The notes: generated by a model not told the origin, from the letters alone. DNA of 64,000 nt from Hymenopus coronatus (GCA_030762935.1 CM060884.1:78479696-78543695), one strand, 5' to 3'. Positions 12,714-23,213 are shown, numbered from the stretch's first letter. Numbers and translations: made by a program.

Positions 12714-12992
12714 TCCTAAACGTTTCCTTTTGTGTGAGGTACTTAGCACCCAGCTTGAACAGCAGGTGTATAGTTGGCGATATCCGGGGAACATGAGCTC
12801 CGTGATGGTGAAGTGACGGTTCTCCAGACGATCCTCATCTGCACCCTTTGAGGACCTTCGCAAGAAAACCCACCTTCTGTTTGGTCGTGATGTTCTGCGT
12901 GCAGACCTGACGCTATCTTTTGTACAGTAAGGACCTTTATCACTGAGCGAACCCCGCAGCGGCCGTGCTGCTGGACCTGTCGGACCATACAT

Positions 12993-13794
12993 GTGATACG
13001 CATGTGCAGTTTTTCCAGTTACATAATTTACTTTAAAGGAAGCACTATCAGGAAACTTACTTTTTGTATGGGCCTCGTAGAAGGCTGAACTTTTCAGTAC
13101 CCGTATACAAATAATTATTGAACTTTCTGAAGCACAGCTACGGTCTTGTAATACATATTAAAAAAACAGCATCTCTTCCAACTCATTTTTATCAAGTTCT
13201 AATGAACTTATAAATGAATGAGGCTCCGAGGGTAGCCGATTACACTAAGAGCAAGGATTCTCTACTGCAAGTAGTACATGCTTTAGGAGTAAATTTTCTT
13301 ATTTTTCTGCTCAATGAAATCCTTTTTACAAACTCGATCATATAAGCTACGTGGCAAACTAAAGGAATTGTCATCAAACGTCAATATCAGTGACAATTTA
13401 ACTCACTTTTCCGTGTGTTTAGACTTTCCCTCAGCTTAAACTTTTATTAGCTTTAGGAACTCGTGTTTATTGCTGCAAAATTATCGTATTTAATTAGTTT
13501 AGCGTTTGAGTTGTTACTTTTACAACTCAAAGATGGCTCATATCTCATTACGAAAGTGATTTGTGTGGCTTCAGGATCATCTCTCTCTCTCACACACGCC
13601 GGGTGTACACAACACTAAAAGGTCAACAAATGCGAGCGCTGCTGAAAAGTGCCACTTTGGAATCTCTCATAAAATTGGATTTTGTGTATTTTCGGGATCG
13701 TGTTTGCTATGATTGCCATCAGTCCGCTTAACTTGCAATAGTAAACATTACCAGCTTTGTTACACTAACGAGCCAGCATTTCATGTCTAATCTA
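12993..13794. other. Unassigned spacer
   Basis: No gene is recognisable. There is a short CTCTCTCTCTCACACAC tract near 13580. I did not find a matching mariner terminal inverted repeat here, although the element's 5' end should lie near 13000. Confidence 0.45.
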
Positions 13795-14600
13795 ACATTC
13801 ACATCTCTTTCTCTACCTGTTCCACTAAGGTCTCATGCAAAACATGATTCTTTTATCTGCTCGAGATAAATATTGCCACAAATTGTCTTATTTCTTACAA
13901 AAGGAAGTGAAAAGGGGGAATACACAAGGTTAAAGTGATGGTCAAATATTTTGAAAGCTTGTCGATATTTTGAACTTGCACGCTCCTGTTTGAGAAAATG
14001 AAACGAAAACAATGAATGTCTCGAAAAGCGTCAACTACAACAAAAAATAGCGACATAAATTATGTGTTTTAAGCAGATCTACATTTTTTGTGAGTACAAG
14101 AGAAATAAAGATATGACTATCCAAAGCCATAGTTAGATATTTTAAGAGCTGGTCGCTACGCCATTGAAAAGTATATGTACCGGAAAATTTGAACCTGTAA
14201 AAGGAACTTTACAAAAACTTTCTGCGTTCTCGAGATCTACATTTTTGGTGGAGTAAGTTTTTGTCTATTTCTTACGGTTTAACACTAATACAAAATCATC
14301 GAGAGTAAAGAGGTCCTCAGAGGCTTTGCCAGGTATCTACATTTTTGGTGGAGTAAGTTTTTGTCTATTTCTTACGGTTTAACACTAATACAAAATCATC
14401 GAGAGTAAAGAGGTCCTCAGAGGCTTTGCCAGGTATTATTATAAACGTTCCTTTCATCAAAGTACTTACAACTGAACTGTTCCACCAATGAGTGCTTCAC
14501 ATTCAAAGTGGGGACATTATCTTGAAAATCTTCGTGTCGCATACTTGGGATTTTTAAGTTATACTCCTCACACACACTCGGACCTTTTTCTAAAATTACC
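13795..14600 (-). mobile_element. FamA dispersed element, copy G (with internal duplication)
   Basis: A minus-strand copy, recognised by TTTCTCTACCTGTTCCAC at its element-3' end, then GGTTAAAGTGATGGTCAAAT, TTATGTGTTTTAAGCAGATC, TCTTACGGTTTAACACTAAT and AATCTTCGTGTCGCATAC. It contains a perfect or near-perfect 100-bp tandem duplication. Its palindromic 5' end is missing and copy H starts at once in the opposite orientation. Confidence 0.7.
14236..14435. repeat. 100-bp two-copy tandem duplication inside FamA copy G
   Basis: 14236-14335 and 14336-14435 match base for base as far as I can follow. Each starts TCTACATTTTTGGTGGAG and ends GAGGCTTTGCCAGGTA. The identity, against the diverged surrounding copy, indicates a recent event. 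Confidence 0.95.
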
Positions 14601-14604
14601 TTTT

Positions 14605-15325
14605 ACTTTCTCAAATACGTATGTATATTGTACACAGTACGCAGAGAAGATTCTGTACTCCATCTAAAAATTCCATATCGACATTTCACCAGAAATATGT
14701 CTTGAGACTGCTAAATACAAACAAACAAAAAAACAGAAAAAAAAGAATTTCTAAAAAATATCCCTTAGGATAAAGATCTGCGCAGCATAACTCAAAAATG
14801 AAAAAGTCCGCTAAATAACAAACTGGGTATTTAAGTTCAGTATCCTTAAGATTTTCAAGAAAACCCCTCCACCCTCAACTACCCCTTACATGCAAAAAGT
14901 TTCGAACATTTTTATTTTCTCGAAAATGGCTCTAAAGGTTTTGATTAAAATATCTTATATTCAAGATATTTACATGACAAATAAAATGCGTATCTTGAAT
15001 TTTCTGGGAATAGTCTCTGAAGACCCCTTTATTCTGCATGAATTTTGTATAACTGGTAAACTGAAAGAGCTAGACAAAAAGTTACATCTTGTTAATACAT
15101 ACAAAAAGTTACATACATGTTTTCGTGCTGTAGGTTTCAGTTTTAAAATGCTTGTGCGTTTCTCATACAGGAATTTGTGTTCTTCTTGCCATACAAACAA
15201 ATCACACGAGAACCAGCTTTTACAACATTTGACTATCATTTTAGCAAATAGAAGAATAAACTTTTTAACAATATTCTTTTACAGAGATGTAGAGAAAGTC
15301 ATGTGAATGGAACACATCCGGTATT
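14605..15325 (+). mobile_element. FamA dispersed element, copy H
   Basis: Starts ACTTTCTCAAATACG and ends with an intact 3' subterminal repeat TGTAGAGAAAGT at 15288-15299, then CATGTGAATGGAACACATC. Order and spacing of blocks follow copy E. It is head-to-head with copy G. A 138-codon open frame covers part of it but is not preserved in other copies. Confidence 0.82.
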
Positions 15326-16021
15326 TATTCTCTTTTAAATTGTGTTTTTTGTGTGATGTTTTGAAAGTGTATGAAATTACTAAAGTAGGCGCAACTTTGA
15401 AGCATCTGACTATCGTTCTTACCTATCAAGGAAATATAGCGAAAGACTTATCTGGCTCAGCATGAGCTGCAAACAGACTAAGCTTTCGTTTGTAGCAACA
15501 TTACGTTCTGTGTATACGCAAAGGTAATTAGAAAAGTGTAATGAACTAGTTTCCCTCCTTTGCAGACTAATAATTTTAGTTATTAAGAGTAGCATGTTTT
15601 CAGGTTGGTAAGTGCCAACGTGGCACACACAAGACCTGCGGTGTTTATTTTCCCGACAGCGAGGAGCGGAATATTGCGTATAAATAATTATGGGTAGGCC
15701 TCGCGATAACGAATGTTGAGGACACTTGCAGAGAACTAACAACAAACGGAGCAATAAACCATGGTTCTTGCGTACCCAGATCACTTATGTTATCGAAAAC
15801 TCACATATCCATAGACAATAAAATGAGATTGAAATTTAAATAGGTTTAACTGAGGGCTTGGTGATTCTGGTTGTTGTGTCAGATATATACATGAGTTGGA
15901 ATGTTTCCTACAAGGTTAAAGGTGGTGTGAACAAATGATAGCCTATAAGCACAGGCGCTTTTCATTATACACCGTGCAGGAAATATGAGGTAGGGTTGTG
16001 TTAGACGATAAATCTGACTAA
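15326..16021. other. Unassigned spacer
   Basis: A 121-codon open frame lies on the minus strand at 15419-15784. I recognise no domain in it and see no splice or promoter context that would make it a gene. Otherwise nothing stands out. Confidence 0.45.
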
Positions 16022-16320
16022 TATTCACATGACTTTCTCTACATCTCTGCAACAAATTATTGTTAAAAAGCTTATTCTTCTATCTTCTTCAGTCTAATTA
16101 AAATAAACATTAACAGAAACTTGCTTCCTTGTAAGTGGAAGGTCATACACTAGGATAAAGTGAAAATCAAATCTTTTAAAGATGGCTGTCGTGTGGTTGA
16201 AATCCGTTTCTTCACGAATCCCCGTATGATAATAGTTCAAGTATTTTAAAACTGTAACAAATAATAAGGAATATCTCGGAAATGGTCAATTGCACAAATT
16301 GTGTGCAAAAGTAAAAGAAA
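16022..16320 (-). mobile_element. FamA dispersed element, copy I (3' end only)
   Basis: The element's 3' third, on the minus strand: ATTCACATG, then the subterminal repeat ACTTTCTCTACA at 16032-16043, then CTTGCTTCCTTGTAAGT, AAGGAATATCTCGGAAATGG and CAAATTGTGTG. The rest of the element is absent. Confidence 0.75.
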
Positions 16321-17050
16321 AGAATACTAAACGTAATTCCAAAGCTGGTGTAAACTTTGCGTTTTATTTCGTAAAACAACACGGAATAATGCCACTGGTT
16401 TTTAATTTTCAGCGTATTGTGATACTTCTCTCTTCAAAATAGTATGTTCTATAAGTTAACAGCATTTTGTCAAATACTGTACCTTACGAGGGAAATCATG
16501 TCGGCGTAATTATTATAATTTGGAAACTTCGAGCATTTTAAAAAAAAACAAACAGATATATCTATCTCATTTTCGTGAGTATTTCGGTCAAAGCAATATA
16601 TGTGAGCCTCAAACACGTGCATGTAACGATAGTGAGTAGGAAAGTCATGTGAGTGTTTTTATATATAGCTATTAAAGAAGGTAGAGGGCGCAGCAGATAG
16701 ATAAGGAATTTATCAGCTCAGAGCAGCAAACTCGCTCCAAAGCTCTTTATTCTGTATACTTTCGCCCGCGGCTCCCCCCCCCCCCCGAAAAGTAGGTTAG
16801 AATCCCGTCTTGTTTACATACTGCAGCGCTAAAAGCTTTTTTCAGTTTTATATGTGTGGCAACACTGTGATGGATCGTTTTTACGAGCAATGATTGATGT
16901 CAGATGGAGACTTTACCGTCACATTGCACTCGCTTGTCATGCAAACTTTGTGTTTTAGATTTCCCTAAAACATACCAAGTATTGCATTCCACTTAAAAAC
17001 TCGATGTCGACATTTCACAGCAAATGTGTTTGAGTTTATAAAACACTTTT
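16321..17050. other. Unassigned spacer
   Basis: I see no gene. A C-run of about 11 lies at 16776-16786. Nothing else is recognisable. Confidence 0.45.
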
Positions 17051-17295
17051 ACTTTCTCTAGCGTACATATACTGCTTTCCACACAAACATTTGATGACGA
17101 GATTTCACACGAAATACACTTTCCCTGAATCATTTTCAGAATATGCTCAGTGTGTTTATGAAGGGGATAACTCAAAAACGAAAACTCGATAAAATTCCAA
17201 ACTTACTATTGCGGCGCGAAAATTTTGAGAAAAACTCTTCAAACCCAAACTCCCTTACATGGAAAAACTCTCCAAAAGTTTGCTTTTCTCAAAAA
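17051..17295 (+). mobile_element. FamA dispersed element, copy J (5' piece)
   Basis: Starts ACTTTCTCTAGCGTAC and carries 'CGAGATTTCAC', 'CTCAAAAACGAAAACTCG' and 'TTTTGAGAAAAACTC'. It runs up to CTTTTCTCAAAAAT, where the family normally continues GGCTCTAACG. At that point the AAT/AAC microsatellite takes over. The remainder of the element is found at 18441. Confidence 0.75.
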
Positions 17296-18265
17296 TAATA
17301 ACAATAATAACAATAATAATACTAGGAATATTAGTAATAACAATAATAACAACAATAACAATAAATAATAATAACAATAATAACAACAATAACAATAAAT
17401 AATAATAACAATAATAACAACAATAACAATAAATAATAATAACAATAATAACAACAATAACAATAAATAACAATAACAATAATAACAACAATAACAATAA
17501 ATAATTATAATAACAATAATAACAACAATAAATAATAATAACAATAATAACAACAATAACAATAAATAATAACAACAATAACAATAAATAATAATAACAA
17601 CAATAACAATAAATAATAATAACAATAGTAATAATAACAATATTAAGAATAATAACAACATAAAATAATAACAATAATAATAATAACAATAGTAGTAATA
17701 ATAATGTTAACAATAATAACAATATAAAATAATAAGAATAATAACAATAGTAACAACAATAACAATAAATAATAATAACAACATAAAATAATAACAACAT
17801 AAAATAATAACAATAATAATAACAATAGTAGTAATAATAATGTTAACAATAATAACAATATAAAATAATAAGAATAATAACAATAGTAACAACAATAACA
17901 ACTGTAGTAGCAATAACAATAATACCAATATAAAATAATAACAATAGTAATAATAACAATATTAATAACAATAATAATAACAATAGCAATAATAATATTA
18001 GTAATAACAATAATAATATTAACAATAATAACAATATATAATAATAACAACAATAATAGTTATGTTAATAATAACAATAATATTAACAATAATAACAGCA
18101 ATAACAATAAATAATAACAATAAAACAATAGTAGTAATAATAATAATAATCACAATATTCATAATAATAACAATATTAATAAAAATAATATTAGTAATAA
18201 TAACAATATTATTATTATTAATAATAATAACAATATTAATAATAATAATAATAATAATAATAATT
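17296..18265. repeat. AAT/AAC trinucleotide-rich microsatellite, ~970 bp
   Basis: An almost uninterrupted run of AATAAC, AATAAT and AACAAC words with rare T and G variants (for example AGTAGTAAT, ATTAATAAC). Phase is largely kept in threes. That is why long hydrophobic Leu/Ile/Val/Tyr frames appear on the minus strand; these are not proteins. The array interrupts FamA copy J. Confidence 0.97.
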
Positions 18266-18440
18266 TCCCCTTTCATTGGAGCTGTTCAGGCAGACAGACA
18301 CACACTTATTCTAAGAAACATTTCCTCTTTTTTTTTTTTTTTTTTTTTTTTTGCTTCAGAGGACGTCAAAACCAAATGGAATGTTTGGGTAGAATGCAAT
18401 ATCTTTTTACTTTAAACTAGATTTGAAATTGAAATAGCCT
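18266..18440. other. Junction region with poly-T and scrambled FamA pieces
   Basis: A T-run of about 24 occupies 18329-18352. Beside it lie GACAGACACACAC and GAATGTTTGGGTAGAATGCA, which resemble the reverse-complemented 5' part of FamA. The microsatellite junction therefore involves an inverted fragment as well as expansion. Confidence 0.5.
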
Positions 18441-18891
18441 AGCGAAAATGGCCCCAAACGATGTTGATCAATATACCATATTTTAAAGATATATATACGT
18501 AAAAATAAAATGCATATCTTGAATTTTCGAATAATAGGCCGTTTAGTACATCTCATTTGGAAGGGAATTTTATATTAACTTGCTTGAGTTGTATACGTTA
18601 AGCAAAAAATTTGAAATACACAATTTATTCCTAATTGTCTTTTCTGTGGCATACGCCATTTCCGAGATATACGCTGTTAACTATTCGAATTGTTCAATCC
18701 TTTTTTTTTTCTTTCTTTGTTCTTTCCTTTCTTTCTAGGTTCAGTTTTTCTCGCGATTATATGGAAAGAGTACGGAATGTCTCAAGGTGTTAAAACATTT
18801 GACTATCGCTTTTTCATGTGTATCTGTAACCAATTGTGTAATTTAGTTACTTCTGTAATTATTATATCAGTTAAAATGAAGGAGATTAAAG
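18441..18891 (+). mobile_element. FamA dispersed element, copy J (3' piece)
   Basis: Resumes with GAAAATGGCCCCAAACGATG, followed by TATCTTGAATTTTCG, CACAATTTATTCC and 'AAAACATTTGACTATCGC', in family order. A T/C-rich stretch lies at 18693-18738. Together with 17051-17295 it makes one interrupted element. Confidence 0.65.
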
Positions 18892-19575
18892 AAATTCTCA
18901 TGTTCTATTCATAAGACTCTCTATTCTGCAAATATACAAAAGCTTTTTCTTTATTCTACTTTAAGTTAATCGAGATAAACATTAACAGAAGTTATTGTGT
19001 TATTACTTGCTTCCTTGTGGGTACACTAATTTAAATAGATTCTCAATTGTTTAAAGAAACTGTCGCAATGTTGAAATCCCGTTCTGTTTCACCAGATGTA
19101 TATTACATAAATTGTTTCTGTGTGGTAAGTTTGTGTCCATCTTACCAGTTATGCAAAGTTCCGTAAAATTAATGCATCCAGAATAAAGTAGTCTATTGCC
19201 AGAACATTGAATATATAAACTTTATTTGTCAAGTTTATATCTTTAATCAACATGTTCAGAGCCATTTTTCAGAAAATGAAAAGTTCCATGTAACGGGTAG
19301 TTGGGAGTGGGGGGATTTTCTTGAAAATCTTCGTGTCGCATCCTTGGAAGAAAACAAACTTAAACACTAAATTTGTTATTTAACGGTCTTTTCGTTTTTG
19401 AGCCAGGCTGTCCACAGATACACGCATACACACGGGGACCTTTTTCCAAAAATGCTTTTTTTGGATTCATGGAGTCTCAAAACATGTATTTCCTGTGAAA
19501 TTTCGGTATCAAATTTTTGGGTGGAATACAATAACCTCTTTATACACAGTGTACATAGTACGTGTAGAGAAAGTA
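18892..19575 (-). mobile_element. FamA dispersed element, copy K
   Basis: A minus-strand copy with ACTTGCTTCCTTGTGGG, AATAAAGTAGTCTATTG, AATCTTCGTGTCGCATCC, AACGGTCTTTTCGTTTTTG, the palindromic block around CAGTGTACATAGTACG, and the end TGTAGAGAAAGT at about 19563-19574. Confidence 0.8.
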
Positions 19576-19584
19576 AAAAAGGAT

Positions 19585-20395
19585 GACGGCTTTCTGTATG
19601 AGAAAAAGTCAAATTTCTTAAAACTGGAACTAAAAGCTGGGCATATTCCCGAAATTGTTAACTCTACAAAAAATGCATGTCACCGAAATTGTGTGTTTTA
19701 ACGAGAGGCCATTTCTAGAAAATTGAGAGTATACATTTTTAATATACCTAGTTTATTTAAATCAAAATTGTTAGAAACATTTTTGAGAAAACTAAACTTT
19801 AACAAACATTTTAATGTAAAGAGTAGATTGAGGTGCTGGGCGTTCTTGAAAATGTTTGTGCCATATCCTAGGGATATATCAAGTTTGGTGTGTACCCGAG
19901 TTTAAGCTATGTGTTCATAGGCGCACACATACACACGCACGCACGCACACACACACGCACGCACACACACGCATGCGCCAACATACACACGCACGCACAC
20001 ACGCACGCACACACATACACACGCACGCACACACACGCACGCACACACATACACACGCACGCACACACACACGCACGCGCACACATACACACGCACGCAC
20101 ACACACACGCACGCACACACACGCATGCGCCAACATACACACGCACGCACACACGCACGCACATACACACGCACGCACACACACGCACGCACACACATAC
20201 ACACGCACGCACACACACGCACGCGCACACATACACACGCACGCACACACGCACGCACGCACACATACACACGCACGCACACACACACGCACGCACACAC
20301 ACACGCACACACGCACACAAACGGACTTTTTTATAAAAATGCATTTTTGGGCCAATGGGAGCTCTAAATGTATTTCGGGTGAAATATAACTAATT
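19585..20395 (-). mobile_element. FamA dispersed element, copy L (carrying CA/CG array)
   Basis: A minus-strand copy. TGTATGAGAAAAAGTC, ATTCCCGAAATTGTTAACTC, TTGAGAAAACTAAAC and CTTGAAAATGTTTGTGCC mark its left part. ACGGACTTTTTTATAAAAAT and TTTCGGGTGAAATATAA mark its right part. The array at 19920-20322 sits where other copies have a short GT/CA tract. Confidence 0.72.
19920..20322. repeat. CA/CG-rich minisatellite (ACACACGCACGCACAC), ~400 bp
   Basis: It is built from ACACACGCACGCAC blocks separated by ACATACACACG. A longer unit with CACGCATGCGCCAACATAC occurs twice (near 19969 and 20120). It occupies the position of the family's normal short GT/CA tract, so it is an expansion within the element. 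Alternating purine-pyrimidine sequence favours left-handed DNA. Open frames of Cys/Val or Thr/His repeats on both strands are artefacts. Confidence 0.95.
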
Positions 20396-20399
20396 AATT

Positions 20400-21192
20400 A
20401 CTTTCTCTATACGTATTACGTACATAGTGTATAGAAAATATATTGCATTGCACCCAAAAATTAAATACCGAGATTTCACCGGAAATAAATGTTTTGAGAC
20501 CTCCCGAATTCAAACAGTTTTAGAAAAATGTCTGTGTGTGGGGGGGGGGGAAGCATAGCTCAAAAACGAAAAGTCCGTTAAATACCAAACTTGGTATTTA
20601 AGTTTGGTAACTGTCAAGGATGCCACACAAACATTTTCAAGAAAATCATCGCACCCTATACATGGAAAATTTTTCTCAAAAATGGCTCTAACGATTTTGA
20701 TAAAAATGTCGTATATTTAAGATATTTACATGACAAAAAAAATTATATCATCAATTTTCTAGAATAGCGTGTGAAGACATCTTTATTCTGGATGTATTTT
20801 TCGTAATTTTGCATAACTGATAAAGCGGAAGATATGGACAAAACCTTACCGAGTAAAAACTGTAGAGCTCGTTAAAACACATAATTTATGTCATATACAT
20901 TTTTTTGGTGAAGTTGGTCGTTTTTGAGATATTCCTTGTTATTTGTTTCAGTTATAAAATACTTAAACTTTTCTCATGCGGTAATTTGTCAACTTGTGTC
21001 CATACAAACAAAGGAACTTTAGTCCCATAGCAACCAGCTTAGCCTATGCTACTCCCTTCTACTTACAAGGAAACAAGTAATAAGACTATTTCTGCTAATT
21101 GTTTCTCGATTAGTAAATGGCGGAATAATCTTTTTAGCAATAATTTGTTACAGAGATGCAGAGAAAGTCATGTGAATGGAACACATCAGATG
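20400..21192 (+). mobile_element. FamA dispersed element, copy M (near full length)
   Basis: Starts ACTTTCTCTATACG with palindrome TACGTACATAGTGTATAG. It carries a G-run (about 10) after GTCTGTGTGTG, the hairpin AATACCAA-AC-TTGGTATT near 20582-20599, and the end GCAGAGAAAGTCATGTGAAT. It is head-to-head with copy L with almost no spacer. Confidence 0.85.
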
Positions 21193-21493
21193 TTTTTTGG
21201 ATGGAACTATAGCATAAAGATTAGTTTGTAAGTCTGGTAATAAACGAAAGAGCAGAGAAAGTCATGTGAAATGTGACATATGAAAAACGTTTCTCTCCTT
21301 GGTTTGGGTACAAGACGTGTGATGTTTACACTCGCGTCAGTGATGTTAACATCAAAGTGAGGATGTTTAATTTATTCGGTTAGTGAACCGTTAAAGCCAC
21401 GGTCTGGTGCAGCACAAATGAACCACTCTGGTTAAATTCCGACATGGATCACAGCACCCAAAAATCCCTTCGCTGAGCCAAAAACATAGCTTC
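21193..21493. other. Unassigned spacer with small FamA end fragment
   Basis: At 21252-21272 a second AGCAGAGAAAGTCATGTG occurs shortly after copy M ends. It could be a leftover terminus of another copy or a short duplication. The rest is unassigned. Confidence 0.5.
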
Positions 21494-21697
21494 TTTATGT
21501 CATCCACGTTATCGAGGTTTGTAACCAGCTCTTTGGGAAGACGCCACGAGTTTGGTATTCAAGTATTCCATGTCAATATGTCAACAAATTGTATACTTTA
21601 TGTCATCCACGTTATCGAGGTTTGTAACCAGCTCTTTGGGAAGACGCCACGAGTTTGGTATTCAAGTATTCCATGTCAATATGTCAACAAATTGTAT
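21494..21697. repeat. 102-bp two-copy tandem duplication
   Basis: 21494-21595 and 21596-21697 are identical as read. Each begins CTTTATGTCATCCACGTTAT and includes GGAAGACGCCACGAG. The unit matches nothing else in the window. Open frames through it are fortuitous. Confidence 0.95.
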
Positions 21698-22021
21698 ACT
21701 TTGAGACGCCGAAACAAAGTTGGAGACTGACAAGCCCTTAGAAAATCCAATTAACTACGCTCGTAGCATTTAAAAAGTTTGTTTTTAGTAACCGTCGTCT
21801 CTTACTAATAACAGCTATATCCATCACGTGCTTTCGTTGCCATAGGCGATTGAATCAACAATATTGTGCTTCTTTAACAAAAAGGAAAACGAGTTTCATG
21901 CGGTGATTAAACACTTCTATTTCTTTTTAAATAAAAATACAGTTCCGGAGACTTGTCAGGCTTCGGCGCTGTATTCCTTTTTTCTCCGTTTTTTCCAGTT
22001 TCCTACATTTCCTAGTTGACA
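21698..22021. other. Unassigned spacer
   Basis: I see no gene, RNA or repeat in this stretch. Confidence 0.45.
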
Positions 22022-22142
22022 TTATTCTTAACGTTTTCCTTTTACATATACACATTTACAAACACAGAAACACCCATGCCCAAGGCGGGACGCGAACCCA
22101 CGATCCAAAGCGAGACACTTTAGCGAGCGCGGCCACCGGGAT
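22022..22142 (-). mobile_element. SINE-like fragment (tRNA-derived head)
   Basis: The minus strand reads GGCCGCGCTCGCTAAAGTG, then GGATCGTGGGTTCGCGTCCC (B-box-like GGTTCGNNTCC), then GCCTTGGGCATGGGTGTTT. This order resembles insect tRNA-derived SINEs, where the T-arm is followed by a GGGCATGG segment. That comparison is from memory and unverified. It directly abuts the mariner pseudogene. A functional tRNA is excluded because a folded cloverleaf is not evident. Confidence 0.5.
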
Positions 22143-22145
22143 CGG

Positions 22146-23010
22146 CAATACTTAAAAGGGTTAACAGCGAAAGAGATAAAAGCCGAGTTGGATCAAGTTC
22201 ATGGCACATCTGCTCCTGCGTTTGTAACAATTTACAATTGGATAAATGGGTTTAAAGGTACATACAAAATGATGAACATCATTCCGGCGTCCATAGAAGT
22301 GACTTTCTCCGAAATTATTGACAAAATCGAGGATATGGTTTTGAGTGACTCATGAACCAAAGTTTCGCGAGACCACGGGTATATCACAAGGTACAGTGTT
22401 CTCAATTTTGTATAAAACATTAGGTTTTACAAAAGGTTTCGGCATTTTCTCTCAATGGAGAATAAACGCAATCGTGTAATCGATTCGGAAACTAGTTTGG
22501 TACTTTTCCGGCGCAATCCTGGCGAGTTTTATACGTTGATACATAGCTGTGGATAAACATGGATACACTCCAGATACAAAAGTACAGTCAAAACAGTGGG
22601 TTTTTAAAGGCGAACGGGCTCCGAAGAAGGCAAAGTGGTGAAATCTGCAGATAAGGTGATGGCCTCGGTGTTTTGGGATGCGCGCGGAATACACTTACAG
22701 AAATGAAGAACGATAAATGGAGAGTATTTCACCGGTTGAGCGCAAAAACGTCGTAATCTGGCAAAGAAAAGGATCCAGTTTCATCTGCAGATCCGGTCAG
22801 CTTCTAACGAGAAAATAGTACAAATAAGGTCCATCGTGTTCAGCAGATTTGGCCAATAGTGACGTTTTTGTATTTCCAAAGTTGAAAAAGAGGTTCGGCG
22901 CAAAACGATTCCCGTCTAGGAAAAGTTTATTTCTCAAAACGGCAGCTACTTTTTGGAAGGCTTAAAAAGTTGGAGAAACGCTGGGGAAAGTGTATCGAGC
23001 TAAAAAGAGA
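22146..23010 (+). pseudogene. Decayed mariner transposase, second copy
   Basis: Segments in mariner order are visible in shifting frames. KGLTAKEIKAELDQVHG lies near 22157-22205, with an N-terminal helix-turn-helix and a YNWINGFKG end. VEVTFSEI and MVL follow near 22300. YTPDTKVQSKQWVFKGE lies at 22563-22615, preceded by a VDKHG remnant where the family has the first catalytic DE. KSADKVMASVFWDARG lies at about 22641-22688, and TINGEYF at 22710. LAKKRIQFH is near 22760, where the HQDNA motif with the second Asp is destroyed. DLANSDVFVFPKLKK starts near 22845 and keeps the third Asp. YFLEGLKKLEKRWGKCIEL starts at 22948. It differs in sequence from the 10646-12992 copy, so it belongs to a different mariner lineage. 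It is inactive, with many stops and frameshifts. Confidence 0.88.
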
Positions 23011-23213
23011 CCAAAATAATTGGTTTTTGTAAGGACACGTCTCGTACACAGAGGGTTGCTGTACTGTCGTCATAAAGGCAACCTTAGTGCCGCAAACTCT
23101 AGTCCGTCTTTATATTCGTAACAAAAACTGATTACAATCTTCTGACAAATATCGTAACGTTCGCTGCGGTGAGGGTACAGCTCCAGTCAAACTCGCCAAG
23201 TTGGTGCATTCCC
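23011..23213. other. Spacer after mariner
   Basis: Likely mariner 3' non-coding sequence followed by unassigned DNA. I could not define a terminal inverted repeat. Confidence 0.4.

Larger units (their letters stand above)
10646..12992 (-). pseudogene. Mariner transposase pseudogene with amplified catalytic segment
   Basis: This is a decayed mariner (D,D34D) transposase, read on the minus strand. A piece near 12940 reads VRSVIKVLTV, like the N-terminal helix-turn-helix. RHFTITEL lies at about 12795-12818, followed by an LTFLLQYH segment and GDETWISHFTPGTK, which carries the first catalytic Asp. Downstream come TVNADRYCETL near 10880-10910 and HPPYSPNLAP near 10765-10795, where the third catalytic Asp (SPD in the family) is Asn. 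WFQSQAAD and KLIPQYDKCL follow down to 10650. Multiple frameshifts and stops make it non-functional. Between the N-terminal and C-terminal parts, the segment with the GDETW motif is repeated about 23 times, so ~1.8 kb of the span is tandem amplification. Family membership is sure; the subfamily is not assigned. I did not find the terminal inverted repeats. Confidence 0.88.

Noticed and set aside
11677..12796. 333-codon minus and 313-codon plus open frames with a 24-residue repeat
   Set aside because: They are shadows of the 72-bp array. The meaningful frame is the one giving GDETWISHFTPGTK, which is broken by stops, so these are mariner pseudogene sequence.
15419..15784. 121-codon minus-strand frame as a gene
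   Set aside because: No recognisable domain, signal or splice context; length is within chance expectation for 64 kb of moderately AT-rich DNA.
17239..18276. Long hydrophobic Leu/Ile/Val/Tyr frames that could be mistaken for membrane proteins
   Set aside because: They are translations of the AAT/AAC microsatellite in a fixed phase.
19856..20389. Cys/Val-rich and Thr/His-rich open frames
   Set aside because: They are translations of the CA/CG minisatellite on both strands; no independent coding evidence.
22060..22142. A functional tRNA on the minus strand
   Set aside because: The B box is good, but the anticodon arm and acceptor stem do not pair convincingly, and the sequence continues into a SINE-like tail.
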